Positions 1-7,138 of a DNA stretch of 8,478 nucleotides are shown piece by piece; position 1 is the stretch's first letter; every line of letters starts with the position of its first letter. Position numbers and translations under genes: made by a program. Location of the stretch: contig JAIRZP010000220.1 in NCBI GenBank assembly GCA_031267175.1, positions 1 to 8,478 on the forward strand, written 5' to 3'. The notes beneath the pieces are model-generated. The model saw nothing but the letters and a program-made list of their open reading frames with translations, was not told the DNA's origin and made no database searches. This DNA is from Coriobacteriales bacterium. GTDB lineage: Bacteria > Actinomycetota > Coriobacteriia > Coriobacteriales > UBA8131.

Positions 1-1
1 A

Positions 2-517
2 ACACCGGATCACATACAATCCATTTTTCTGGCCCTGTCGGAGGCCACCTCGGGCTCTCAATCGTTTTACCGCCTTAAGACCCTGGAGCTGTTTCATGCG
101 CTGCAGACTATGGATATGCGCGTCGCGGAAAAACGCCAGACATGGCTCACTAAGGGTCAGACCATGATTGCAAAACAGATATACGCGGACATACGGGAGG
201 ATCCTCAAAGCCCTGTTGCTGTTTCGGAGCTGTCGCAGAGATTTGGAGTCAGTGCAAGCTCGATACGGAACTATTTCAGGTGTGTGTATGGCGAAAGCAT
301 CGCAGCTGTTCTCAGACGAAAGCGGATGGAAAACGCTGCCAGGCTGCTCTGCGAAACCGACCTGATGGTATCGGAAATCGCAGGAGCCGTGGGCTATGAG
401 AATCAGAGCAAGTTTGCGGCGGTGTTTCGCGCATTTGCCGATGATGCTCCCCTTGAATACCGCCGAAAAATGCGTTGCACTGATCGATCATCGCTTCCCC
501 AGGTAATCGGCGATTGA
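2..517 (+). CDS. AraC-family transcriptional regulator, PchR-like (5' end outside window)
   Basis: The reading frame is open from base 2 with no stop before 515-517, so the ATG at 110 is internal and the visible 171 residues are the C-terminal part of a longer protein. An AraC-type double helix-turn-helix occupies about residues 60-157. The first HTH is around VSELSQRFGVSASSIRNYF (74-92), the second around VSEIAGAVGYENQSKFAAVF (123-142), followed by the usual F..D.P.EYRR end (144-155). The segment just before it, FYRLKTLELFHAL (22-34), resembles the linker helix of PchR-type regulators, which in known cases sense ferric siderophores and activate uptake genes. It lies 60 bases upstream of the ECF operon on the same strand and probably controls it. 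The ligand is inferred only from this resemblance and the context. The sensor domain is mostly outside the window. Confidence 0.9.
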   Translation, partial: TPDHIQSIFLALSEATSGSQSFYRLKTLELFHALQTMDMRVAEKRQTWLTKGQTMIAKQIYADIREDPQSPVAVSELSQRFGVSASSIRNYFRCVYGESIAAVLRRKRMENAARLLCETDLMVSEIAGAVGYENQSKFAAVFRAFADDAPLEYRRKMRCTDRSSLPQVIGD

Positions 518-577
518 TTCCAACAGGGTCATCACAGTTTTATTGCTAGTTCACAACGAGCAACCGAGGAGGAAAAA

Positions 578-1264
578 ATGCCCGCCAAGAATGGTGAAGT
601 CACGAACAGAATCGAGAACGCAGACACAGAGACCAGGAGCGTGGCCAAGGGAGCGGAGAGGCAATCGCCGGCCCGGCGTTGGAGGATGAAAGATGCCATC
701 ACCCTGGCCATCTTCAATGTCATTCTATTGGTTATCCTCATGGTCGTCACCCTTGTGTTCGGCATGCTGCTCCCTGGAATATCCTACATGATCGCCTACG
801 GCATTGCGGGAATCCTCACCGGCCCTGTCTACATGGTCATGGCAAACAGAATCAATAAGCACGGCATCCTCTTGTTTACCGCCCTGATTGACGGCGTGTT
901 CTATGCGGTGATGGGCATGCCACACTATCTCCTCTTTTTTGCTGTCGGAGGAGCATGCTGTGAGCTTGCCATGTGGGGTAAGGACGCGTATAGAAGTGTG
1001 CCCAGAAACGCCCTTGGCTATGCGCTGCTCTACGTGTTCTTCTTTCTCAGCGGGGTGTTTCCGCTGATTCTTTTCCGCGATTCTTATCTGGAGGCAGTAG
1101 GGGCGATGTATGCACCGGAGCAGATAGAGGCCATGCTGTATTATTACGGCACACCGCACATTATCCTGATCTCCTGCCTCCTGGCTGCAGCTGGTGCCGT
1201 CCTGGGCGTCATTATCGGCGGAGTCTTCGTAAAGCGGCATGTCAAAAAGGCCAAACTGGTATGA
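578..1264 (+). CDS. ECF transporter S component, MptD/Trep_Strep family
   Basis: This 228-residue integral membrane protein is the probable substrate-binding (S) subunit of an energy-coupling factor importer. A hydrophilic N-terminus (1-36) leads into MKDAITLAIFNVILLVIL, which resembles the start of Trep_Strep proteins. About six hydrophobic segments follow, near 40-65, 67-88, 97-112, 115-133, 144-165 and 193-217, then a basic tail (VKRHVKKAKLV). The start at 578 is favoured because AGGAGG lies at 567-572, five bases upstream. The later in-frame ATG (codon 37) has a GGAGG directly against it with no spacing, so it is a poor start. The stop overlaps the next start as ATGA. S components of this family are not assigned to a substrate by sequence alone. 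The IrtAB-like partners downstream make an iron chelate or heme the best guess. Confidence 0.85.
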   Translation: MPAKNGEVTNRIENADTETRSVAKGAERQSPARRWRMKDAITLAIFNVILLVILMVVTLVFGMLLPGISYMIAYGIAGILTGPVYMVMANRINKHGILLFTALIDGVFYAVMGMPHYLLFFAVGGACCELAMWGKDAYRSVPRNALGYALLYVFFFLSGVFPLILFRDSYLEAVGAMYAPEQIEAMLYYYGTPHIILISCLLAAAGAVLGVIIGGVFVKRHVKKAKLV

Positions 1265-1944
1265 AGGCGGAAGATCCGCGAACAGAACTCCTGGTACTGC
1301 TTGTCGTCTCAGGGCTGACCTTGCTGACCCAGACGATGCTGCAGACCTCTGTTCTCGCCCTGTTCTGTTGTCTGTACCTGGTTCTGCACGGACTCTACAA
1401 GAGAGCCTTGCAGATGGCTGCCGCCTCTCTTGTGCTCATGTATCTGTTGTTCTTCACCGGGCGCTGGCTCCCGGTACTCTCCGTCCTCTACTACGTGTTT
1501 CTGCGTTTGATGCCCCCTGTCATGGTGGCTGCGGTAGTGTTGTCCAATGCTCCCAGCCGCTTGCTGTGTGCCTTCTCCCGCCTCCATATTCCCCGGACAG
1601 CATTGCTGGTTGGCTGCGTGGTGATTCGCTTTTTTCCTGTCCTTGCAGCGGAAAGCAAGAGCATCCGTGGCGGTATGCGCGCACGAGGGATAGCGGGGCG
1701 CATCCGGGATGTCCTGCGACATCCGATATTTGCCTACGAATGCTTCCTCGTTCCTCTCATGGTGCGAAGCCTGAAGCTGTCGAGCGAGCTTTCTGCCGCG
1801 GCGTTCCTCCGGGGCGCAGAATGCGAGAGGGCGCGTTCGACGACACACGCCATAGGTTTTGGAAAGGCTGATGTGGCCGCGCTGCTGTATCTCGCGGCAG
1901 CCTGTGCATGCGTACTGCTTTTGAGGACCGTGGCGCAGATATGA
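1261..1944 (+). CDS. ECF transporter transmembrane T component (EcfT-like)
   Basis: This 227-residue membrane protein is the probable T subunit, which couples ECF ATPases to the S component. Hydrophobic segments lie near 10-42, 50-66, 70-95, 113-130 and 204-222. The cytoplasmic stretch 132-190 contains the two expected coupling sites. The first is GMRARGIAG, with the Ala-Arg-Gly motif at 141-143. The second is SAAAFLRGAE, with Arg-Gly at 184-185. In characterised EcfT proteins, short Ala-Arg-Gly-type motifs on coupling helices dock into the two ATPases. Here the second site reads L-R-G rather than A-R-G. Length and motif order fit the family. The start codon overlaps the S gene stop (ATGA, 1261-1264), and its own stop overlaps the next start (ATGA, 1941-1944). 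The open frame at 1239-1871 in another phase is a shadow of this gene. Confidence 0.85.
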   Translation: MKAEDPRTELLVLLVVSGLTLLTQTMLQTSVLALFCCLYLVLHGLYKRALQMAAASLVLMYLLFFTGRWLPVLSVLYYVFLRLMPPVMVAAVVLSNAPSRLLCAFSRLHIPRTALLVGCVVIRFFPVLAAESKSIRGGMRARGIAGRIRDVLRHPIFAYECFLVPLMVRSLKLSSELSAAAFLRGAECERARSTTHAIGFGKADVAALLYLAAACACVLLLRTVAQI

Positions 1945-4900
1945 TGGTTGAACTGGACAGGGTGAGTTTTGCCTATTCGAGTGAGGAAGAGGACGGCGAG
2001 GCGGGGAGCGAAACAGACAGCGTAGGGGGGATTTCTGATAGCTCGCTCGAGGTCTCTCCCGGTGAATGTGTTGTACTCTGTGGCCGTTCGGGAAGCGGCA
2101 AAAGCACCCTGCTGCGCCTGATCAGCGGCCTTGCTCCCTGCATGTATGAGGGGCAGTTATCGGGGAAGATACACATCGCGGGAAAGCCCTCTGACGTGCT
2201 CTCCGCAGAGGAGCGAACCCGGCTCATGGGTGTTGTCCTGCAAGACCCGCGGAGCCAGTTCTTCATGTCCGACGTAGGGGACGAACTCGCCTTTTCTGCT
2301 GAAAATCTGGGTATTCCCGCAGACGACATCAAACTGCGCATCCACGAGGTTGCGGAAACATTCTGCATCAAAGAACTCCTGGGCTGCAGAATAGACACCC
2401 TCTCAAGCGGGCAGAAACAACGGGTGGCGCTCGCGGCCGCCATGCTCCTGTCGCCTGAGCTGCTGTTGCTGGATGAGCCGATTGCCAACCTTGACAACCG
2501 CGGTGCGGAAGAGCTGGTGGAGACACTCAGGAAACTCAAATCGCAGGGTACAACGATTATCATCAGCGAACACCGCGTGCATGCTTTCTTGGGTGTGGCT
2601 GACCGGTATGTGCATGTTGATGGTGGCACGGTGCGCCACATTTGGAGCAAGCAGTGTTTTTCCACCCTGGACAACGCGACCCTTGCCTCCTTTGGGATGC
2701 GGGCCGTACCCAACAGCAGCTGCGGAGCCGAGGACGTTATGGCGTATGCCGCAGAACACCCGACGGACACGGAGCCTGCCCTTGCCGTGCGGCGTGTCGG
2801 GTATCGTTACCGTACTTCGACCGGAGGTGTGTTTGATTTTACGGCAAACTTTCCGCTCGGACAGGTGACGGGATTGCTGGGGGAGAACGGTGTCGGAAAG
2901 ACCACGCTCGGCCGTATACTCAGCGGTATGGTGTTGGAGGAGCGGGGAGAGATACGTTTTGACGGCGCGTTTCTGTCCCAGGCTGAGCGGCGTCAGCTAA
3001 GCCATTTTGTCATGCAGGACGCCGACTATCAACTCTACGCGGACAGCGTGGAACACGAGCTGCTGTTGGGTCGTAGGGTAACGGACGAGTTGAGGACGCG
3101 GGCTCTTGAGGCGCTCGACGCCTTTGGGCTGACCGAGCTGCGCTATCGTCACCCCGCCTCACTTTCTGGTGGCGAGAAGCAGCGCCTCACGCTGGCTGTA
3201 GCCTATTCGGGAGATGCCCGGCTGGTCATATTGGATGAGCCGACGAGCGGCCTTGACGGTGAGGGAGTCAGGCAGGTGGCTGCCTGGGCCAGGAAACTGG
3301 CAAGCGCGGGAAAATGCGTTGTCGTCATCACACACGACAGGGAACTGACCGAGCTCTGCTGTGACCGTGTCGTGCATATGCGTGGGCAGAAACGCAGGCA
3401 CGCCCCGATGAACCAAAAGCAGGGTATACCTCGGCTGCTTGAGCTTGCCGGGCAGAAGAAAGCGCTGCTCATCTGGTCAGGCATCCTCTCAACCATCAGT
3501 GTTTTTCTGCTGCTCATATCCTTCTATTCAGTCTATCAGGTCATGAATGAGCTGCTGCAGCATGCCGCTGATTCCGCGAGCCTGGACAGCGCCCTGATGA
3601 TGCAATGGGCGGTTTTCGGGCTTGTCGCGATGCTCGTTGGCTATGGGTTCACGTACGCGGCTGGCCTCTGTGCGCATACGGCCGCGTTCAAGATCATGTA
3701 CGGTGTTCGGGTAAAACTGGCGGACCATATCGGGCGGTTGCCATTGGGCTTTCTCAACAGGAACGCCTCCGGAAAAATCAAGAAGATCGCAGAACTGGAC
3801 GTGGATACCATTGAGGTATTCATTGCACATCAGTTGCCGGATATGGTGAGCACGGCGGCTCTGTTGGCGACAACGGCTATTGCCATGCTGTATCTGAATC
3901 CGTATTTTGCGCTGGCGGCTCTCGTCCCTATCGGTGTGGGGCTCTTTGCCCAATACCGTCTGATGATGGGAAAGGCGGCCCGGAGGGAACTGGTAAAGTA
4001 CTTTGACGCATTGGAGGACATCAGCGCTTCCGGCTCTCAGTATGTCAAGGGAATGCCCTCGGTCAAGGTGTTTGGGCAGACCGTCTTTTCGTTCAGGCGC
4101 TTCCATGAAGACATGCTCAGATACCGGGACAATTGCATCAGCTATACCGACCGCAATCAAAACGGTTATGTGGTCTACCGGGTGTTGGTGTTGTCGCTTA
4201 TCTGTTTCATCCTGCCGGTAGGGGTGTTCCTCTTGGGCCATAATCCGGGCGATGTTGAGCTCGCATCGGTGTTGATGCTCTTCCTTGTCTTAGCGCCGGG
4301 CATATCGGTGCTGCTGTTCAAGTTGGTTGCACTCTCCGGTGGAATGCTCCTGTCCACCGAGGGCATCCGGCGTATTGATGACATCCTGGCGGAGGAAGTT
4401 CTGCCAGAAGTGCGGGCTGGCAAAGCCCCTGACGGCTGCGACATCTGCTTTGAGAAGGTCACTTTTTCCTATGACGCCGACGAGCGGAGTCCGGAGGTGC
4501 TGCACGGTATCAGTTTCACGGCGCCGCAAGGTGAGCTCACGGCCCTCGTCGGGCCCTCCGGCTCGGGCAAATCTACCATTGCGCAGCTGATCCCCAGGTT
4601 CTGGGATGTTCAAAGCGGTAGTATCACCCTGGGCGGCGTCGATATTCGAAACATGGCGCCCCAGACACTGATGGATACCGTGTCCTTTGTGTTCCAGGAC
4701 GCGTTCCTGTTCTCGGATACGGTGTACCGCAACATCCATATGGGCAACCCCCGAGCCACAGCGGACGACGTCCTCGCCGCCGCCAGGGCCGCGCGCTGCC
4801 ATGAGTTCATCGAACATCTGCCAGATGGGTATGATACCCTGCTCGGCCAAGGCGGTGTGTACCTGTCCGGCGGCGAAGAACAGCGGATATGCGTGGCCAG

Positions 4901-5210
4901 GGCTCTTCTCAAAGACGCGCCGGTGCTTGTGCTCGATGAGGCAACCGCCTTTGCCGACCCGGAAAATGAGCAGCTGATGCAGCAGGCTCTCTCTGTCCTG
5001 ATGCAGGGGAAGACCGTGGTTATCATTGCGCACAGGCTCTCCACCATACAAAACGCGGGCAACATCCTGGTACTGCAAAACGGGAGCATCATCGAGTCCG
5101 GCAGGCACGAAGCCTTGCTGGAAAGACAGGGACTCTACGCCAGAATGTGGGCGGCTCACCGGGATACGTCATCATGGGCACTGAGAAAAAAGAGGGGTCG
5201 CACAGGATGA
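1941..5210 (+). CDS. ECF double ATPase fused to an IrtA/YbtP-like ABC half-transporter
   Basis: This is a 1089-residue protein. Start 1941 is preferred over the in-frame ATG at 1908 because it forms an ATGA overlap with the T gene, homology begins there, and GAGGA lies at 1923-1927. Part 1 (1-489) is a tandem ECF ATPase. ABC domain 1 has Walker A GRSGSGKST (48-56), Q-loop Q101, signature LSSGQKQR (154-161), Walker B LLLLDEP (174-180) and H211. ABC domain 2 has GENGVGKTT (314-322), Q359, LSGGEKQR (408-415), LVILDEP (428-434) and H465. The segments after both Q-loops (PRSQFFMSDVGDELAF; ADYQLYADSVEHELLLG) are ECF-like. Part 2 (from Met490) is an ABC transmembrane domain followed by a third ABC domain with GPSGSGKST (871-879), Q919, LSGGEEQR (975-982), VLVLDEATAFADPENE (from 995) and H1031. 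The ATAFADPENE wording is typical of IrtA-type subunits. There is no siderophore-interaction domain as in mycobacterial IrtA. The fusion may be a frameshift product (see 3408-3411). Confidence 0.88.
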   Translation: MMVELDRVSFAYSSEEEDGEAGSETDSVGGISDSSLEVSPGECVVLCGRSGSGKSTLLRLISGLAPCMYEGQLSGKIHIAGKPSDVLSAEERTRLMGVVLQDPRSQFFMSDVGDELAFSAENLGIPADDIKLRIHEVAETFCIKELLGCRIDTLSSGQKQRVALAAAMLLSPELLLLDEPIANLDNRGAEELVETLRKLKSQGTTIIISEHRVHAFLGVADRYVHVDGGTVRHIWSKQCFSTLDNATLASFGMRAVPNSSCGAEDVMAYAAEHPTDTEPALAVRRVGYRYRTSTGGVFDFTANFPLGQVTGLLGENGVGKTTLGRILSGMVLEERGEIRFDGAFLSQAERRQLSHFVMQDADYQLYADSVEHELLLGRRVTDELRTRALEALDAFGLTELRYRHPASLSGGEKQRLTLAVAYSGDARLVILDEPTSGLDGEGVRQVAAWARKLASAGKCVVVITHDRELTELCCDRVVHMRGQKRRHAPMNQKQGIPRLLELAGQKKALLIWSGILSTISVFLLLISFYSVYQVMNELLQHAADSASLDSALMMQWAVFGLVAMLVGYGFTYAAGLCAHTAAFKIMYGVRVKLADHIGRLPLGFLNRNASGKIKKIAELDVDTIEVFIAHQLPDMVSTAALLATTAIAMLYLNPYFALAALVPIGVGLFAQYRLMMGKAARRELVKYFDALEDISASGSQYVKGMPSVKVFGQTVFSFRRFHEDMLRYRDNCISYTDRNQNGYVVYRVLVLSLICFILPVGVFLLGHNPGDVELASVLMLFLVLAPGISVLLFKLVALSGGMLLSTEGIRRIDDILAEEVLPEVRAGKAPDGCDICFEKVTFSYDADERSPEVLHGISFTAPQGELTALVGPSGSGKSTIAQLIPRFWDVQSGSITLGGVDIRNMAPQTLMDTVSFVFQDAFLFSDTVYRNIHMGNPRATADDVLAAARAARCHEFIEHLPDGYDTLLGQGGVYLSGGEEQRICVARALLKDAPVLVLDEATAFADPENEQLMQQALSVLMQGKTVVIIAHRLSTIQNAGNILVLQNGSIIESGRHEALLERQGLYARMWAAHRDTSSWALRKKRGRTG
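3408..3411 (+). other. ATGA tetranucleotide at the fusion junction (candidate lost stop/start overlap)
   Basis: The ATG at 3408-3410 is in frame and begins the half-transporter part (MNQKQGIPRLLELAG). The TGA at 3409-3411 lies one base out of the upstream ECF ATPase frame, so the two parts read through as one protein. The other three gene junctions of this operon are all functional ATGA overlaps. If one base is dropped upstream, for example one G of the GGG at 3384-3386, the ATPase part would end RGRNAGTPR and stop at this TGA. That restores a fourth overlap. Only a weak AGG at 3396-3398 serves as a possible ribosome binding site, as expected for a start that depends on coupling. Confidence 0.6.
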
Positions 5211-6943
5211 GGAAGCTTTCTGTCATCAGCATGGGCAAGCCAAAGCGGCTGATAAAGCCCATCGTGGCTTCCGTCATCGCCGACTGTTGTCAGATGCTGC
5301 CCTTTGGCCTTGCAGCCCTGGCCGTCAGTCTCATATATGGCTCTTTTGCAGAGGAAGCTGCTCTGCTTGACACCGACCGGCTGTGGCTTATCTGTGGAGG
5401 GATGCTCGTTGCCCTCGTGCTGCTCTTCATCGCTGAGATATTCTCGTACCGAGCCTCCTATCGAGGTGCCTACGAAACCTCAGCGGAGGGGCGCGCGTCA
5501 TTTGCGGAACACCTGCGCAAGCTGCCGCTCGGATACCTCACACGCAAAGATCCTGAAGAGCTGAGCAGTATGATGATGAGTGACTTCACGCAGCTTGAGG
5601 GCGCCCTGGCTCAGGTCGTCGGGCAACTCGTCGGTGGCATACTCATGCCCGTGCTCATATTCGCGGGACTCATGCTCTTGGACTGGCGCATGGCCCTGGC
5701 GGTCTTTGCGTCGCTGCCGATGACCGGCCTGCTCCTCCTGTTGGTATCCAGTTTGAAAAAACGCGTATCCGAGGACTACGTACAATCCAGAGTGGATATG
5801 TCCAACAGGTTTGGCGAGTATGTTGCCGGAATGAAAGTAATCAAGTCCTACCGCATGCAGGGGGCGAACTTCAAGCGCTTGGAGCAGGCGATCTCAGCCC
5901 TTATGAATAACGGCATTCGTGTGGAAGCGTGGCTTGGCTCCGCCTACCTGATGGCGGTTGCCTTGACTAAGAGCGGCCTCGCGCTGATTGTCATCATGGG
6001 GGTGTACCTGATTTCCGGCGGTGCACTGTCCGTTCCGGTGTTTGCCCTGTTTCTGCTGGTGGGCACGCGGGTATTCGATCCCTTGACAGCTGCCCTGCTG
6101 CGCCTGTCTGAGTGGAACCGCGCTGTCCTGTCCGGAGAGCGGATCATGCGCGTCATGGAAGAGCCGGCAATGGCTGGCAGACAGGACGCACCCGACGCGT
6201 ATGACATCACGTTTGAGGAGGTGTCTTTTGGGTATGGCGACACACCGGTCCTGTCCGATGTTTCCCTCTCGTTTGAGGCTGGCTCACTGACTGCCATCGT
6301 CGGGCCCTCCGGCAGCGGTAAAAGTACGCTGCTTAAATTGATTGCGCGGTTTTACGATCCGGAGTCCGGGTCCGTGAGATTCGGAGGCGTTGAGGGAAGG
6401 GACATCAATCCCGAAAAGCTCTTAAAGAACCTCTCGATGGTATTTCAGGATGTGTACCTCTTCGAGGATACCATTGGTGCCAATATCCGCTATGGGCGGC
6501 AGGGCGCGACACAGGAAGAAGTCGAGGCAGCCGCCAGGGCTGCCTGTTGCCATGACTTCATCAGCTCCCTCCCGAAGGGTTACGATACGCCGGTCGGGGA
6601 GGGTGGGCTCACGCTCTCCGGCGGTGAGAAGCAGCGCGTCTCCCTTGCCCGTGCCATCCTAAAAGACGCGCCCATCGTCTTGCTGGACGAGGCTACGGCA
6701 TCGTTGGACCCTGAGAACGAAGCAGAGGTGCAGCGTGCAATAGACGCGCTGGCCTCTGGCAGAACCCTCGTGGTGGTAGCCCATAGACTGAATACCGTTA
6801 CGCAGGCAGATCAGATTATCGTGTTGGACAGGGGCAGAGTCGTGGAGCAGGGCAGGCACGACGAGCTCTATGTTGCCGGTGGGCTCTACGCAAAGCTCTG
6901 GAATCTCCAGCAGGAGACCACCGGGTGGGTCGTATCCGTGTAA
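5207..6943 (+). CDS. ABC half-transporter (permease plus ATPase), IrtB/YbtQ-like
   Basis: This 578-residue protein has an exporter-fold transmembrane domain (about 15-310) followed by a nucleotide-binding domain. The latter has Walker A GPSGSGKST (366-374), Q-loop Q414, signature LSGGEKQR (470-477), Walker B VLLDEA (491-496), D-loop SLDPENE (499-505) and H526, all intact. It is the likely heterodimer partner of the half-transporter part encoded just upstream. In IrtAB and YbtPQ such pairs have an exporter fold but import ferric siderophores. The start at 5207 is chosen over upstream in-frame ATGs (5147, 5174) because it overlaps the previous stop as ATGA and has GAGGGG about eight bases upstream. 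Starting earlier would overlap the previous gene by more than 30 bases. It is the last gene of the operon. No clear rho-independent terminator follows. Confidence 0.9.
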   Translation: MRKLSVISMGKPKRLIKPIVASVIADCCQMLPFGLAALAVSLIYGSFAEEAALLDTDRLWLICGGMLVALVLLFIAEIFSYRASYRGAYETSAEGRASFAEHLRKLPLGYLTRKDPEELSSMMMSDFTQLEGALAQVVGQLVGGILMPVLIFAGLMLLDWRMALAVFASLPMTGLLLLLVSSLKKRVSEDYVQSRVDMSNRFGEYVAGMKVIKSYRMQGANFKRLEQAISALMNNGIRVEAWLGSAYLMAVALTKSGLALIVIMGVYLISGGALSVPVFALFLLVGTRVFDPLTAALLRLSEWNRAVLSGERIMRVMEEPAMAGRQDAPDAYDITFEEVSFGYGDTPVLSDVSLSFEAGSLTAIVGPSGSGKSTLLKLIARFYDPESGSVRFGGVEGRDINPEKLLKNLSMVFQDVYLFEDTIGANIRYGRQGATQEEVEAAARAACCHDFISSLPKGYDTPVGEGGLTLSGGEKQRVSLARAILKDAPIVLLDEATASLDPENEAEVQRAIDALASGRTLVVVAHRLNTVTQADQIIVLDRGRVVEQGRHDELYVAGGLYAKLWNLQQETTGWVVSV

Positions 6944-7027
6944 GGCAAGGGTGTTGTATAACGGAATCCATTATATTTCTGCAAAAGTGTAAATATCGAT
7001 ACTTTGGAATCACAGCAAAAGAATGAC

Positions 7028-7057
7028 TTTACAGATATACAGAACCTGTTGTAAAAT
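7028..7057 (+). promoter_or_regulatory. Candidate sigma-70-type promoter of the Abi gene
   Basis: A -35 box TTTACA (7028-7033, five of six consensus bases) and a -10 box TAAAAT (7052-7057, five of six) are separated by 18 bases. Transcription would start around 7063-7066, directly before the GC-rich hairpin at 7070-7107. This is the best promoter match seen in the 195-base gap between the transporter operon and the Abi gene, and it implies that the Abi gene is transcribed independently. Confidence 0.6.
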
Positions 7058-7062
7058 GAACA

Positions 7063-7132
7063 GGACAGTCCCCCGCACACCTCTCTTTGATGTGGAACAG
7101 GCGGGGGCATTATATTACCGGAGTTTAGGGAG
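7063..7132 (+). ncRNA. Structured leader RNA of the Abi gene (candidate AbiF-associated RNA)
   Basis: CCCCCGC (7070-7076) pairs perfectly with GCGGGGG (7101-7107), enclosing a 24-base loop. It begins just after the predicted transcription start. No T-run follows the stem, so it does not look like an ordinary terminator. Loop bases CTCTCT (7081-7086) can pair with the Shine-Dalgarno AGGGAG (7127-7132), with one G-T wobble, which would form a pseudoknot hiding the ribosome binding site. A conserved structured RNA near abiF genes is known (the AbiF RNA motif), and AbiF-type HEPN toxins have been reported to be controlled by a companion RNA. Whether this leader belongs to that motif cannot be decided here. 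It may be a separate small RNA, a cis-acting leader, or both. Confidence 0.5.
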
Positions 7133-7138
7133 TCGTCG

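Noticed and set aside
110..112. ATG at 110 as the start of the AraC-type gene
   Set aside because: The frame continues upstream to the window edge with family-like sequence (FYRLKTLELFHAL), so this methionine is internal.
514..543. Possible promoter TTGATT (514-519) and TTTTAT (538-543) before the S gene
   Set aside because: Both boxes match only four of six bases. An activator-dependent promoter here is plausible but cannot be supported from sequence.
4290..5159. 289-residue minus-strand open frame
   Set aside because: It is antisense to the conserved third ABC domain. Its composition is that of a shadow frame in GC-rich coding DNA.
6984..7005. AAAGTGT / ATACTTT inverted repeat after the transporter operon
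   Set aside because: The 7-bp stem is AT-rich with a wobble pair and no T-run, so it is too weak for a terminator, and no operator is recognised.
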